The notes beneath the pieces are model-generated. The model was given only the letters and a program-made list of their open reading frames with translations. It did no database searches and had not been told where the DNA came from. From NCBI GenBank assembly GCA_023132915.1, contig JAGLXM010000105.1, positions 1 to 39,784 on the forward strand: a DNA stretch of 39,784 bases, read 5' to 3'. Positions 16,183-23,835 of the stretch are shown one piece after another (the first letter of the stretch is position 1; each line of letters starts with the position of its first letter). A program made the translations under genes and the position numbers. This DNA comes from Candidatus Bipolaricaulota bacterium (GTDB lineage: Bacteria; Bipolaricaulota; Bipolaricaulia; UBA7950; UBA9294).

Positions 16183-16249
16183 GCCCTCTTTAACAGAAGG
16201 CTTCGACTCTCCGTTCTGCTCGACCCGGCAGAAGCGAAATACAGAGGGC
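16183..16249. repeat. Nested inverted repeat upstream of the regulator
   Basis: GCCCTCT (16183-16189) and AGAGGGC (16243-16249) are perfect inverted arms that enclose a second hairpin, TTCTGC (16214-16219) with GCAGAA (16228-16233). There is no T run after either, so a terminator is not obvious. It lies between divergently oriented transcription units. Confidence 0.4.
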
Positions 16250-16321
16250 TTGGCAGTCTTATCACACCCTACCATTTACATTGCAGATGTAGCATCGGAC
16301 AGATCATTTTGCCACTTCCCC

Positions 16322-16349
16322 TTGACAAGTGAAATTTTTTCACTATAGT
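16322..16349 (+). promoter_or_regulatory. Promoter with embedded palindromic operator for the 21.5-kb cluster
   Basis: TTGACA (16322-16327), 16-base spacer, TATAGT (16344-16349). The spacer is almost exactly filled by the perfect palindrome AGTGAAA-TTT-TTTCACT (16328-16344). A regulator bound there would block RNA polymerase, so the HTH-cupin protein encoded next probably represses its own operon. Transcription should start near 16356, at the GTG start codon itself. Confidence 0.8.
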
Positions 16350-16355
16350 AAAAAC

Positions 16356-16961
16356 GTGGAACACGAAAAGCTTGGCGGCAGCATCCGTGACCTGCGCCAG
16401 AAGAGGCGATGGACCTTGGAAGAGCTCTCTTCTCGTTGTAAACTTTCCGTGAGTTTTCTCTCGCAGGTAGAACGCGGTCTTTCCTCGCTTTCCATCTCCT
16501 CACTCAGTGCCATCTGTGAGGCGCTTGATGTTCCAGTGAGTCATTTCTTCGCTGCACCGACAAACGGGCCCCTGGTACTCAAAGCGGGGTCTCCTCGTAG
16601 TCGTATCTACCTTGAGGACTCCCAGGTTACCTATAACCTGCTCTCGGGTTCCATGGCCGATCGAGTTCTTGAGGCGCTGATCGCCGAGTATCCGCCTCAT
16701 TACGACCCACCTCTCATCACACACGAGGGTGAGGAGTTCGGTTACGTGCTTGAGGGAGAGGTTTTACTCCAGGTCGAGGATAAGAAAGAGACTCTTGAAC
16801 CAGGAGATAGTTTTCACATTTTCTCATCCCAGGCTCATACCATTCGAAACTCCACGGACCATCCCGCGAAGATCTTGTGGGTTCAAACGCAAAAAATCTT
16901 GGAAGGGGGTGATGCAGGGGACGATCTGAACGTGATCTCTGCCGGTTCAATTAGGAGATAA
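16356..16961 (+). CDS. HTH (XRE)-cupin transcriptional regulator, likely controller of the cluster
   Basis: The 201-residue product has an XRE-type helix-turn-helix at residues 6-62 (IRDLRQKRRWTLEELSSRC, then SVSFLSQVERGLSSLSISS) and a Cupin_2 domain in the second half (THEGEEFGYVLEGEVLLQ; LEPGDSFHIFSSQAH). This layout is common in regulators that sense a small metabolite in the cupin barrel. The open frame extends back to a GTG at 16329, but that lies inside the promoter; the GTG at 16356 matches the N-terminal length of the paralogue at 38247. No ribosome site precedes it, and the predicted transcript starts at this codon, so translation is probably leaderless. The M29-type gene follows 27 bases after its stop. 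Confidence 0.87.
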   Translation: MEHEKLGGSIRDLRQKRRWTLEELSSRCKLSVSFLSQVERGLSSLSISSLSAICEALDVPVSHFFAAPTNGPLVLKAGSPRSRIYLEDSQVTYNLLSGSMADRVLEALIAEYPPHYDPPLITHEGEEFGYVLEGEVLLQVEDKKETLEPGDSFHIFSSQAHTIRNSTDHPAKILWVQTQKILEGGDAGDDLNVISAGSIRR

Positions 16962-16988
16962 TGCGCCAAATGGGCGAAAGGAGCAAAG

Positions 16989-18056
16989 ATGTTTTACTAT
17001 GACTATGAACTGGGAAAAGCGACCGATGTCTTGGTCAATGAACTGCTTAAATTGAAGGAAGGCGAGACCTTCGTGATCACGGCCGATACGGAGAGTGATC
17101 CAACGGTGGTCGATGCGACCGCACGGGCTGCCTTCGCCGCTGGTGCAAAACCGATGGTGATTTGGCTCGCCTCACCGTTGGGTGTGGGAAAGGCCGCAGA
17201 CCCCATGTTGCCAGTGGACGCACTTACCGCCGTATTGAAAGAGGCGGATGCATGGGTCGAATACAACAACCAGTGGCTGCTCTATTCAACCCCCTATGAC
17301 ATCGCGATGAAGGAGAATAAAAAGCTTCGCCATCTGTGTCTTGTGGGAATGAGCGCCGACATGATGGTGCGCTGCATCGGGCGAGTGAACTATCCGGTCT
17401 TGAAGGAATTTGAGGAAAAGATCACCGAGATGACCAAGGCCGCCAAGCACGTACGGATGACCACGCCAGCCGGTGGAGACGTGGAGTTCGATCATGCAAA
17501 GAAGAACGGACGACCTGATCCAAATTACGTCTTCAGCGCCAGCCTTGGATACGCCAATGTGCCTGGATCCCATATGATGGCCGGGCAGATCGGGTGGTCG
17601 CCAGCTCTTGAGACGATAAATGGGACCATCGTCTTCGATGGGTCGCTCGTACCGCCGTGTACCGGTAAGCTTGAAGCCCCGGTCCGTCTCACTGTCAAAG
17701 ACGGAGAGATCGTCAAGATTGAGGGGGGGGCACAGGCCGCGGAATTTGAGGCATGGGTGGATAGCTTTAACCATCCCCGAATGAGAAGGTTGGCCCATGT
17801 CTGCTACGGATTTAACCCCGGCGCCCGGCTTTGTGGGGACATCTTGGAAGATGAGCGGGTTTGGGGGTGCACCGAGTGGGGCCTTGGCAACGTGGGTGCC
17901 ATCCTAATTCAACCGGACGGGATCCCCGCTCCCTCTCATAGCGATGGCATTTGCTTAAACACCTCCGTTTGGCTAGATGGGAACCAGATCATGGATAAGG
18001 GGAAGGTGTTGGACAAAGACCTGAAAAGGCTCGCCAAGGAACTCGGTAAAGAATAA
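16989..18056 (+). CDS. M29-family (aminopeptidase T-like, COG2309) metallopeptidase, copy 1
   Basis: The 355-residue protein belongs to the M29 aminopeptidase group. It has ETFVITADTESDPTVVDATARAA at the start, LEAPVRLTVKDGEIVKIEGG at about residue 230, and the metal-site end EDERVWGCTEWGLG with HSDGICLNTSVW (His-x-Asp). M29 enzymes such as AmpS/AmpT remove N-terminal residues from peptides using two metal ions. The same fold includes dihydroxypyridine dioxygenase (NicX), so another activity is possible. Compared with textbook AmpT (about 410 residues) it is shorter. AAAGGAG precedes the ATG. A close paralogue follows 12 bases later. Confidence 0.8.
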   Translation: MFYYDYELGKATDVLVNELLKLKEGETFVITADTESDPTVVDATARAAFAAGAKPMVIWLASPLGVGKAADPMLPVDALTAVLKEADAWVEYNNQWLLYSTPYDIAMKENKKLRHLCLVGMSADMMVRCIGRVNYPVLKEFEEKITEMTKAAKHVRMTTPAGGDVEFDHAKKNGRPDPNYVFSASLGYANVPGSHMMAGQIGWSPALETINGTIVFDGSLVPPCTGKLEAPVRLTVKDGEIVKIEGGAQAAEFEAWVDSFNHPRMRRLAHVCYGFNPGARLCGDILEDERVWGCTEWGLGNVGAILIQPDGIPAPSHSDGICLNTSVWLDGNQIMDKGKVLDKDLKRLAKELGKE

Positions 18057-18068
18057 GGAGGGAGCGCC

Positions 18069-19118
18069 GTGCCAGTATACTACGACTATGAATTGGGTAG
18101 AGCAGCAACCACCCTGACGAAAGAGCTGTTTAAGCTAAAGCCGGGGGAGACGTTCGTGATCACGGCTGACACGGAGAGCGATCCCCAAGTCGTTGACGCC
18201 ACGGCGAGGGCCGCTTTTGCACTTGGAGCCAAGCCGATGGTGATCTGGGTGGCCTCTCCCTTGGGTGTTGGGAAGGGTGCCGATCCCATGTTGCCGCTTG
18301 CGGCGCTAACTGCCGCGTTGAAGGCGGCCGATGCGTGGGTCGAGTTTAATAATAAGTGGCTGCTTTATTCAACGCCGTTTGATATCGCAATGAAGGAGAA
18401 CAACCGGCTTCGGTATCTCTGCCTTGTGGGAATGGATGCCGATATGATGGTGCGCTGCATCGGCCGGGTCGATTACCCGATCTTGAAGGAGTTTGAGGAA
18501 ACCATTACCAAGATGACCAAGAAGGCAAAGCATGTTCGCTTGACCACCCCTGCTGGGGAAGATGTCGCCTTCGACAACGATCCAGAAAGACCGATCTCGT
18601 GTGAAACCGGCTATGCAGATACCCCTGGGCCCCACATGATGGCCGGTCAAATCGGCTGGGCGCCAGCCTTCGAATCGATCAACGGGGTCATCGTCTTCGA
18701 CGGCTCGTTGGTCCCTCCGTTTTTGGGGGTCCTTGAGGAGCCGGTCAAGCTCCATGTCGAGCGGGGAAAGGTCGTCAAGTTCGAAGGTGGCAAGGAAGCG
18801 GTGGAGTATGAGGCCTGGCTTCGGAGCTTCAATGATCCGATGATGCTCCGGCTGGCTCATGTCTGCTATGGGTTCAATCCCGGGGCACGTCTTTCCGGGG
18901 ATATCCTGGAGGATGAACGGGTCTGGGGCGGCACCGAGTGGGGCCTGGGCCAAGTCGGTTTGATGTATATCCCACCCGATGGCATCAAAGGGGCCTCGCA
19001 TACTGACGGGATCTGCCTCAACACCTCGGTCTGGCTTGATGGCAAACAGATCACCGACAAGGGGAAGGTGATCGCTCCAGAGCTTCTTCCTCTGTTAAAA
19101 AAGCTAGGTAAGGGCTAA
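18069..19118 (+). CDS. M29-family metallopeptidase, copy 2
   Basis: The 349-residue protein is a tandem paralogue of the preceding gene, with nearly the same N-terminus (VYYDYELGRAATTLTKELFK) and the same C-terminal metal block (EDERVWGGTEWGLG, HTDGICLNTSVW). A segment near residues 162-172 is shorter by several residues and more variable, perhaps a substrate-facing loop. The GTG start at 18069 follows AAGGAGG. Two copies side by side suggest a heteromeric enzyme or two substrate ranges. It is translated right after copy 1 and before the M20 peptidase. Confidence 0.8.
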   Translation: MPVYYDYELGRAATTLTKELFKLKPGETFVITADTESDPQVVDATARAAFALGAKPMVIWVASPLGVGKGADPMLPLAALTAALKAADAWVEFNNKWLLYSTPFDIAMKENNRLRYLCLVGMDADMMVRCIGRVDYPILKEFEETITKMTKKAKHVRLTTPAGEDVAFDNDPERPISCETGYADTPGPHMMAGQIGWAPAFESINGVIVFDGSLVPPFLGVLEEPVKLHVERGKVVKFEGGKEAVEYEAWLRSFNDPMMLRLAHVCYGFNPGARLSGDILEDERVWGGTEWGLGQVGLMYIPPDGIKGASHTDGICLNTSVWLDGKQITDKGKVIAPELLPLLKKLGKG

Positions 19119-19151
19119 GTTTTATTGCCGCTTTTGGGAAAAGGGGGCGTC

Positions 19152-20231
19152 GTGAACGAAAGGTTAGTCAATACGTTTTTTGAGATGGTGAAAATCGACA
19201 GCGAATCGGGAGAGGAAAAGAAGTTTATCGCCTACTTAAAAGACCTCTTCACTCGAGAGTTCCAGGCGGAATGCACCACCGATGATTATGGGAATCTCGT
19301 CGTGAGACTCGCTGCCAAGAATTCCACCCGTACGGAGCCGGTCTTCTTCAGCGTCCATGCGGATACGGTCAAACCAGGCAAAGGGATCGAACCCGTCCTG
19401 GAAAGCGGGGTCATTCGCTCAAAGGGGGATACCATCTTGGGAGCCGATGACAAGGCCGGTATTGCTGAGCTCGTGGAAGCCCTAAGGACTGCCGATCGAC
19501 ACCCCCCGCTGGAGATTGTCGTCTCGAGGGAGGAAGAGATTGGACTGGTGGGGGCAAAGCATCTTGACACCACGTTGCTGAAATCAAAGATGGGATTCCT
19601 GATCGATATGGATGCCTTGGACGCTGTCGTCATCGGTGGGCCATCCCACATGATTATCGACATTGAGATCACCGGCAAAGCGGCCCACGCTGGGATGGAA
19701 CCGGAGAAGGGAATCTCCGCCATCAAGGCGGCAAGCTATGCGATCGCCATGCTGAAGGAAGGTTGGATCGACGAGGAGACGACGGTCAACGTGGGGATCA
19801 TCGAAGGCGGTGAGATTCGAAACGGGGTTCCGGAGAAGGCCAAAATCAAGGCCGAATGTCGCAGCCTTACCCATGAAAAATGCCTCACGCAGAGTGAGCT
19901 GATCAAAGACGTCTTCGAGACCGCTGCCAAATCGATCGGCGCGCGCACACAGGTCAAGATGGAGTTGGCCTACAAGGTGGTGAGAATCCCCGAAGACGCC
20001 GAAGTGGTCACCATCGCCAAGAAGGCTGTGGAAGCGGTGGGGCTAAAACCCAAAGTGCGGGTGATATGTGGCGGCACCGATGGTTCCATTTACAACGAGA
20101 AAGGGATTCAGACAGTCGTCATCGGAATGGGCGGGGTGGCAGAACACTCCAAGGATGAGCACATCGCCGTAGCGGATATGGAGAAAGCAGTGGGCATGAT
20201 CCAACACATCTTGGAAGCAGTGAGTGAGTAG
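19152..20231 (+). CDS. M20-family peptidase (PepT-like)
   Basis: The 359-residue protein has all M20 metal and catalytic motifs: FFSVHADTVKPG (His and Asp), ILGADDKAGIAELVEAL (bridging Asp), VVSREEEIGLVGAKHL (catalytic Glu pair), LIDMDALD and the final AEHSKDEHIAV. A dimerisation-type insert (ITGKAAHAGMEPEKG) sits in the middle. It resembles PepT tripeptidase/PepT2 proteins, which release N-terminal residues from short peptides in the cytoplasm. The GTG at 19152 is the start: AAGGGGG at 19141-19147 is well spaced, while the longer frame from 19125 lacks any site. With the M29 pair it forms the peptide-cleaving front end of the cluster. Confidence 0.88.
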   Translation: MNERLVNTFFEMVKIDSESGEEKKFIAYLKDLFTREFQAECTTDDYGNLVVRLAAKNSTRTEPVFFSVHADTVKPGKGIEPVLESGVIRSKGDTILGADDKAGIAELVEALRTADRHPPLEIVVSREEEIGLVGAKHLDTTLLKSKMGFLIDMDALDAVVIGGPSHMIIDIEITGKAAHAGMEPEKGISAIKAASYAIAMLKEGWIDEETTVNVGIIEGGEIRNGVPEKAKIKAECRSLTHEKCLTQSELIKDVFETAAKSIGARTQVKMELAYKVVRIPEDAEVVTIAKKAVEAVGLKPKVRVICGGTDGSIYNEKGIQTVVIGMGGVAEHSKDEHIAVADMEKAVGMIQHILEAVSE

Positions 20232-20235
20232 AGCC

Positions 20236-20760
20236 ATGGATCTCCAGGACGCAATTCGAGGACGCCGAAGCATAAGAGCATTTCGTAACGAGGAAGTACC
20301 AAGGGATTTGCTAGCCCAACTCATAGAAGCGGCGATTTGGGCTCCCTCGGCCAGCAATGCTCAAACGTGGCGTTTTGTGATAGTGACTGAGCCTAAACGT
20401 ATCCGCAGCATCAAGACTGTGAGTCCAGGGCTCCTTGGGGATCCAGCGGCGGTGATCGCCGTCTGTCAGGACTTAGCCGCGGCGCGTGAGCGGGGCGGAA
20501 CACTGGGTGAGACGTTCTTAGCACCAGTGGACGCCGCGATGGCGACCGAGAACCTCCTTCTGGCTGCGTATGCAGAGGGCTTGGGGACCTGCGTAATTGC
20601 CTCCTTTCATCGCGGTGCAGTTGGACGAGTTCTTGGCCTGCCAGAGGGGATCGAGCCGATGCTGCTCGTCTCCGTAGGCTGGCCAGCAGAGGCCCCTCCA
20701 GCCCCCTCACGCAGCAGAGAAGGCAGGGTATTCTTTGAGGTGTATAATGGGTCAGGCTGA
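20236..20760 (+). CDS. Nitroreductase-family FMN protein
   Basis: The 174-residue protein shows the nitroreductase pattern: RGRRSIRAFRNEEVPRDLL for FMN phosphate binding, APSASNAQTWRFVIV around residue 40 and the late glycine-rich LLAAYAEGLGTCVIASFHR. Members reduce nitro, quinone or enone groups with NAD(P)H, and some dehalogenate or desaturate peptides and rings. In this cluster it might reduce a ring or oxidise a peptide bond neighbour, but there is no direct evidence. ATG at 20236 is preferred over the GTG at 20224 since homologues begin MDLxDAIRGRRSIR. It overlaps the next gene by 14 bases. Confidence 0.85.
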   Translation: MDLQDAIRGRRSIRAFRNEEVPRDLLAQLIEAAIWAPSASNAQTWRFVIVTEPKRIRSIKTVSPGLLGDPAAVIAVCQDLAAARERGGTLGETFLAPVDAAMATENLLLAAYAEGLGTCVIASFHRGAVGRVLGLPEGIEPMLLVSVGWPAEAPPAPSRSREGRVFFEVYNGSG

Positions 20761-21088
20761 GTTGGAAGAGCGCCTCTTCGAGCTCGTCGGCTACATGGTG
20801 ACAAGCGGGCGGAATCTTCTCGATGAGACCTCGCTTTACGGTCCCTTTCGGCTGCTGGACGCCGCGAGTCGGCTGATCTTATTACTGGAAGATGAAGAAA
20901 TAATTAGCTCTCGTCTCTCCACTATTCGAGAGCGGATCGACGCGGGCAAGTACTCCGTCATGACGAGTCCCGGGGAGTTTCGAACGTTCCTGGACTCTCT
21001 GGTGGACGCCCTGGTCGATCACATGAATCCCGGCAAAGAAAAAGGAGGTGATCAATTAGGAAAAAGAACTGAAATCAGCAGAGGGTAG
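20747..21088 (+). CDS. Small conserved protein, possibly DUF6092-like
   Basis: The 113-residue product is helical and acidic and contains the run LFELVGYMVTSGRNLLDE followed by YGPFRLLDAASRLILL, which resembles a small conserved family that I recall as DUF6092. Neither a catalytic motif nor a membrane segment is visible. Its last residues (KEKGGDQLGKRTEISRG) are polar and unlike the rest; that stretch of DNA carries an extended ribosome-binding sequence. ATG at 20747 follows AGGTG. The gene overlaps the nitroreductase and ends 37 bases before the binding-protein start, so it is part of the operon. Function unknown. Confidence 0.6.
   Translation: MGQAELEERLFELVGYMVTSGRNLLDETSLYGPFRLLDAASRLILLLEDEEIISSRLSTIRERIDAGKYSVMTSPGEFRTFLDSLVDALVDHMNPGKEKGGDQLGKRTEISRG
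21041..21053 (+). promoter_or_regulatory. Extended Shine-Dalgarno sequence inside the end of a gene
   Basis: AAAGGAGGTGATC is perfectly complementary over 13 bases to the usual 3' end of bacterial 16S rRNA. It lies in the coding end of the small conserved gene with no start codon at the right distance; the next ATG (21126) has its own GGAGGTGA at 21113-21120. It may hold ribosomes close to the binding-protein gene, or be the relic of a lost start. Confidence 0.45.
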
Positions 21089-21092
21089 TACA

Positions 21093-21112
21093 CACGTTGT
21101 TTCACGTTGTTT
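21093..21112 (+). repeat. Perfect tandem duplication of CACGTTGTTT
   Basis: CACGTTGTTT occurs twice head to tail directly upstream of the GGAGGTGA ribosome site of the binding-protein gene. It could be an RNA- or protein-binding site or replication slippage. Confidence 0.6.
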
Positions 21113-21125
21113 GGAGGTGAAAGGT

Positions 21126-22700
21126 ATGAAGCGCGGTGCAGTGTTTTGTCTAGTTGGTTTGCTTGTGTTAGGCGTTGGTTTGATTGGCTGGGCCGGAGGA
21201 AGCCTTCGAGTCACCTTTGCCTGGCCTACATACGCTGATCCGGCGGTGGGTTCAGACTATTCGAGTTCTTCCACTCTAGTCAACCTCTATGACTCGCTCG
21301 TCTACCCGGTCCTGGGTGGTTACGTGACAGCTAACCTGGCCCAAGTCTGGGAAGTATCGGGCGACGGGTTGACCCGGACATTCTACCTGAGGTCGGGGGT
21401 CAAGTTCCACGACGGCACCGAATTCACCGCTGAGGATGTCAAGTTCAGCATGGATCGGTTGCAGACTATCGGTGAGGGATATGCCTACTTGTTCGATGCG
21501 GTAGAGAGCACCGAAGTCGTCGATGGCTATACGGTTAGGTTCCATATGTCTCGACAAAGTGGGCCGTTCCTTACCAACATCGTCAGGCTCTATGTTCTAA
21601 ACAAGGACCTCGTGATGGCGAATCTCGAGGATGGTCCTTACGGGGACTTCGGCGACTACGGTAAGAAGTACCTCCTGACCCATGACGCTGGCTCCGGGGC
21701 CTATACGATAAAGGAGTTTCCCCTGGAGGAGTACGTGCTCATGGAGAAGTTCCCCGATTACTGGGGGATGGTCGATCCCGATGCTCCTGATCTGGTCAAG
21801 TTCATCGCCACTACGGAACCCATGACCGTCAGAACGATGCTGGCCAATAAGGAGCTTGAGATCTCCGACCAGTGGCAGACGTCGGAAAGCTTGGCGGCGC
21901 TCGATGCGATGGAAGGAGTGGATATCGCGAAGTTCTATATGGGTGGTGTTTTCTTCTACATGATCCACAACAAAAAGCCTCCCACTGACGATATCCACTT
22001 CCGCAAGGCCATGGCGTGGGCGTTTGACTACGAGACCGCGGCTGCGCTGGATCTGAGCCATCCGGCGCATGGACCAGTTGCCGTTGACTACCCTGGATGG
22101 AATCCGGATGTATTTACCTATCATCAAGATCTGGACAAAGCCATGGAAGAGTTGCGGCAATCGAAGTACTATGACCAGCTTGACGATTATCCGGTCGATC
22201 TACACTGGTGTTCCTTAGTACCTACGGAAGAGAAGCCAGCACTCCTGTTTCAGGCGAACATGGCCGAGATCGGGATCAAGGTGAACGTCATCAGAACCCC
22301 ATGGATGACGATGATCGATGAAATGGCGGACATGGAGAAAAGTCCGCACATCGAGACGATCTACGTCTCTCCTCACTGGCCTGAGGCTGGTTCGATGCTG
22401 GAGTCGCGGTATCTCTCAAGTTCCGCTGCAACATGGGAGCAAAACGAATGGCTGCTCGATCCGTACTACGATGAGGCTGTTGCGGATGCTTTAGCAACCG
22501 TCAATATGGAAGAAAGGTTTGCGAAATACCACGACCTTCAGGATTACATTGTGGACCTCTGCCCCTCAATTTTCGTGAACGATCAACTGGAGAGACATGC
22601 CTACCAGAGCTATGTTGACTGGCCGGCAGCCAGGGGTCTGGTCATTAAAATAATGGGATACAACATGGACGCGCGCTTCATCAAGGTACTGCCACACTAG
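21126..22700 (+). CDS. ABC transporter substrate-binding protein, dipeptide/oligopeptide (SBP_bac_5) family
   Basis: The 524-residue protein begins MKRGAVFCLVGLLVLGVGLIG, a signal peptide without a clear lipobox. It then shows the family signature RTFYLRSGVKFHDGTEFTAE followed by DVKFSMDRL, the segment FRKAMAWAFDYETAAALDL and a C-terminal lobe ending near KYHDLQDYIVDLCPSIFVND. Length is normal for the family. It delivers peptides or related solutes to the permeases encoded next; it starts at the ATG at 21126 with GGAGGTGA six bases upstream, not at the TTG at 21111. Sequence similarity to the 825-residue binding protein in the first operon is low beyond family level, so the two transporters likely serve different substrates. 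Confidence 0.9.
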   Translation: MKRGAVFCLVGLLVLGVGLIGWAGGSLRVTFAWPTYADPAVGSDYSSSSTLVNLYDSLVYPVLGGYVTANLAQVWEVSGDGLTRTFYLRSGVKFHDGTEFTAEDVKFSMDRLQTIGEGYAYLFDAVESTEVVDGYTVRFHMSRQSGPFLTNIVRLYVLNKDLVMANLEDGPYGDFGDYGKKYLLTHDAGSGAYTIKEFPLEEYVLMEKFPDYWGMVDPDAPDLVKFIATTEPMTVRTMLANKELEISDQWQTSESLAALDAMEGVDIAKFYMGGVFFYMIHNKKPPTDDIHFRKAMAWAFDYETAAALDLSHPAHGPVAVDYPGWNPDVFTYHQDLDKAMEELRQSKYYDQLDDYPVDLHWCSLVPTEEKPALLFQANMAEIGIKVNVIRTPWMTMIDEMADMEKSPHIETIYVSPHWPEAGSMLESRYLSSSAATWEQNEWLLDPYYDEAVADALATVNMEERFAKYHDLQDYIVDLCPSIFVNDQLERHAYQSYVDWPAARGLVIKIMGYNMDARFIKVLPH

Positions 22701-22760
22701 TGAGCCGGCAGTAGGGCGCGTTCGAGGCTAGATAGAGAGGAGAAGCTTTAAGAACGTCAG

Positions 22761-22789
22761 GGAGGGGGCAGCTCAATCCTGCCCCTTCT
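22761..22789 (+). terminator. Hairpin between binding-protein and permease genes
   Basis: GGGGCAG (22765-22771) and CTGCCCC (22779-22785) form a perfect seven-pair stem that can be extended by about four pairs; TTCTCTACT follows without a full T run. It lies 60 bases after the binding-protein stop and repeats the arrangement at 4247-4281 in the first transporter operon, so it is probably a partial terminator or mRNA stabiliser that favours binding-protein output. Confidence 0.55.
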
Positions 22790-22805
22790 CTACTGGAGGC
22801 AAAGC

Positions 22806-23834
22806 ATGAGGTTTGGAATCTTTCTTCTAAAGAGGTTACTGCACTCGGTCTTTGTCCTTCTCGGGCTCTCAATCCTTATTTTTATCATCGCCCGGGTGAT
22901 GCCGGGAGACCCGGCGAGGGCAGCCCTGGGACCAAGAGCTCCGGAGTGGGCTGTGCAGAGGGTGAGGGAGAGTATGTACCTAGATAAACCCCTCTATGCT
23001 CAATACTACTATTGGTTGAGGGATGCGCTTCATGGCGACTTTGGAGAATCGCTGGTGACGCGCCGCGACGTTTCAACCGATGTCAAGGAATTCCTTCCAG
23101 CAACCATGGAGTTGGCCCTCTTCTCCGGTGTGATCATGGCAGTCTTTGGGATACTTCTGGGGGCGATCTCTGCGAGATACAGCAACACCTGGGTCGATAA
23201 TGTGGTCCGAGTGGGCTCTTACGTCGGGGTCTGCACTCCCTCCTTCGTATTTGCGGTTCTCTTTTTGCTGGCCTTCGGCTACGTTTTACATATCCTACCC
23301 AGCATTGGTAGGCTCAGCCCGGGGGTGACCAAGCCACCGGTGATCACTGGCATGATCATCTTTGATGGCCTGATCACCGGCAACTTCCACGCTGTGGGCG
23401 ACACCCTGTGGCACCTCATCATGCCCGGCGTCGCTTTGGCTTTAGGGGGTATGTCGCAGGAGGCCCGCATTACGCGTTCGGCCATGTCCGATAACTTGAA
23501 GAAGGACTACATCGCTGCCGAAAGGGCGCAGGGCATTCCGGAGCGGGTCATCAATCTGCGCTATCTCCTACGGCCATCGCTCATTCCGACGGTCTCCATA
23601 CTGGGCCTTGACTTTGCGGCACTGTTGGCCAATGCCTTTATCGTCGAGTTGATCTTCAATTGGCCCGGGGTGTCTCGCTACGGGATCAACGCCATGCTGA
23701 GCAAGGATCTGAACGCCATCATCGCCGTCATCATGGTGATGGGGGTGGTGTTTATCATCATGAATATCATCGTGGATATCGTGGTGACGTTCCTCGATCC
23801 GAGGATCCGACTGGGGGCGGAAAGGAGCAAGTAG
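22806..23834 (+). CDS. Peptide ABC transporter permease, DppB family
   Basis: The 342-residue protein starts MRFGIFLLKRLLHSVFVLLGLS, the positively charged entry of the first DppB membrane segment, followed by IIARVMPGDPARAALG, a hallmark of the family. About six membrane segments follow, with an EAA loop YIAAERAQGIPERVINLRYLL near residue 240 and the ending DPRIRLGAERSK. It forms half of the pore. A ribosome site CTGGAGG precedes the ATG. Its stop lies one base before the next start. Confidence 0.92.
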   Translation: MRFGIFLLKRLLHSVFVLLGLSILIFIIARVMPGDPARAALGPRAPEWAVQRVRESMYLDKPLYAQYYYWLRDALHGDFGESLVTRRDVSTDVKEFLPATMELALFSGVIMAVFGILLGAISARYSNTWVDNVVRVGSYVGVCTPSFVFAVLFLLAFGYVLHILPSIGRLSPGVTKPPVITGMIIFDGLITGNFHAVGDTLWHLIMPGVALALGGMSQEARITRSAMSDNLKKDYIAAERAQGIPERVINLRYLLRPSLIPTVSILGLDFAALLANAFIVELIFNWPGVSRYGINAMLSKDLNAIIAVIMVMGVVFIIMNIIVDIVVTFLDPRIRLGAERSK

Positions 23835-23835
23835 G

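Noticed and set aside
16329-16355. GTG at 16329 as start of the regulator
   Set aside because: It lies between the -35 and -10 boxes, so it would not be in the transcript; the paralogue's N-terminal length supports 16356.
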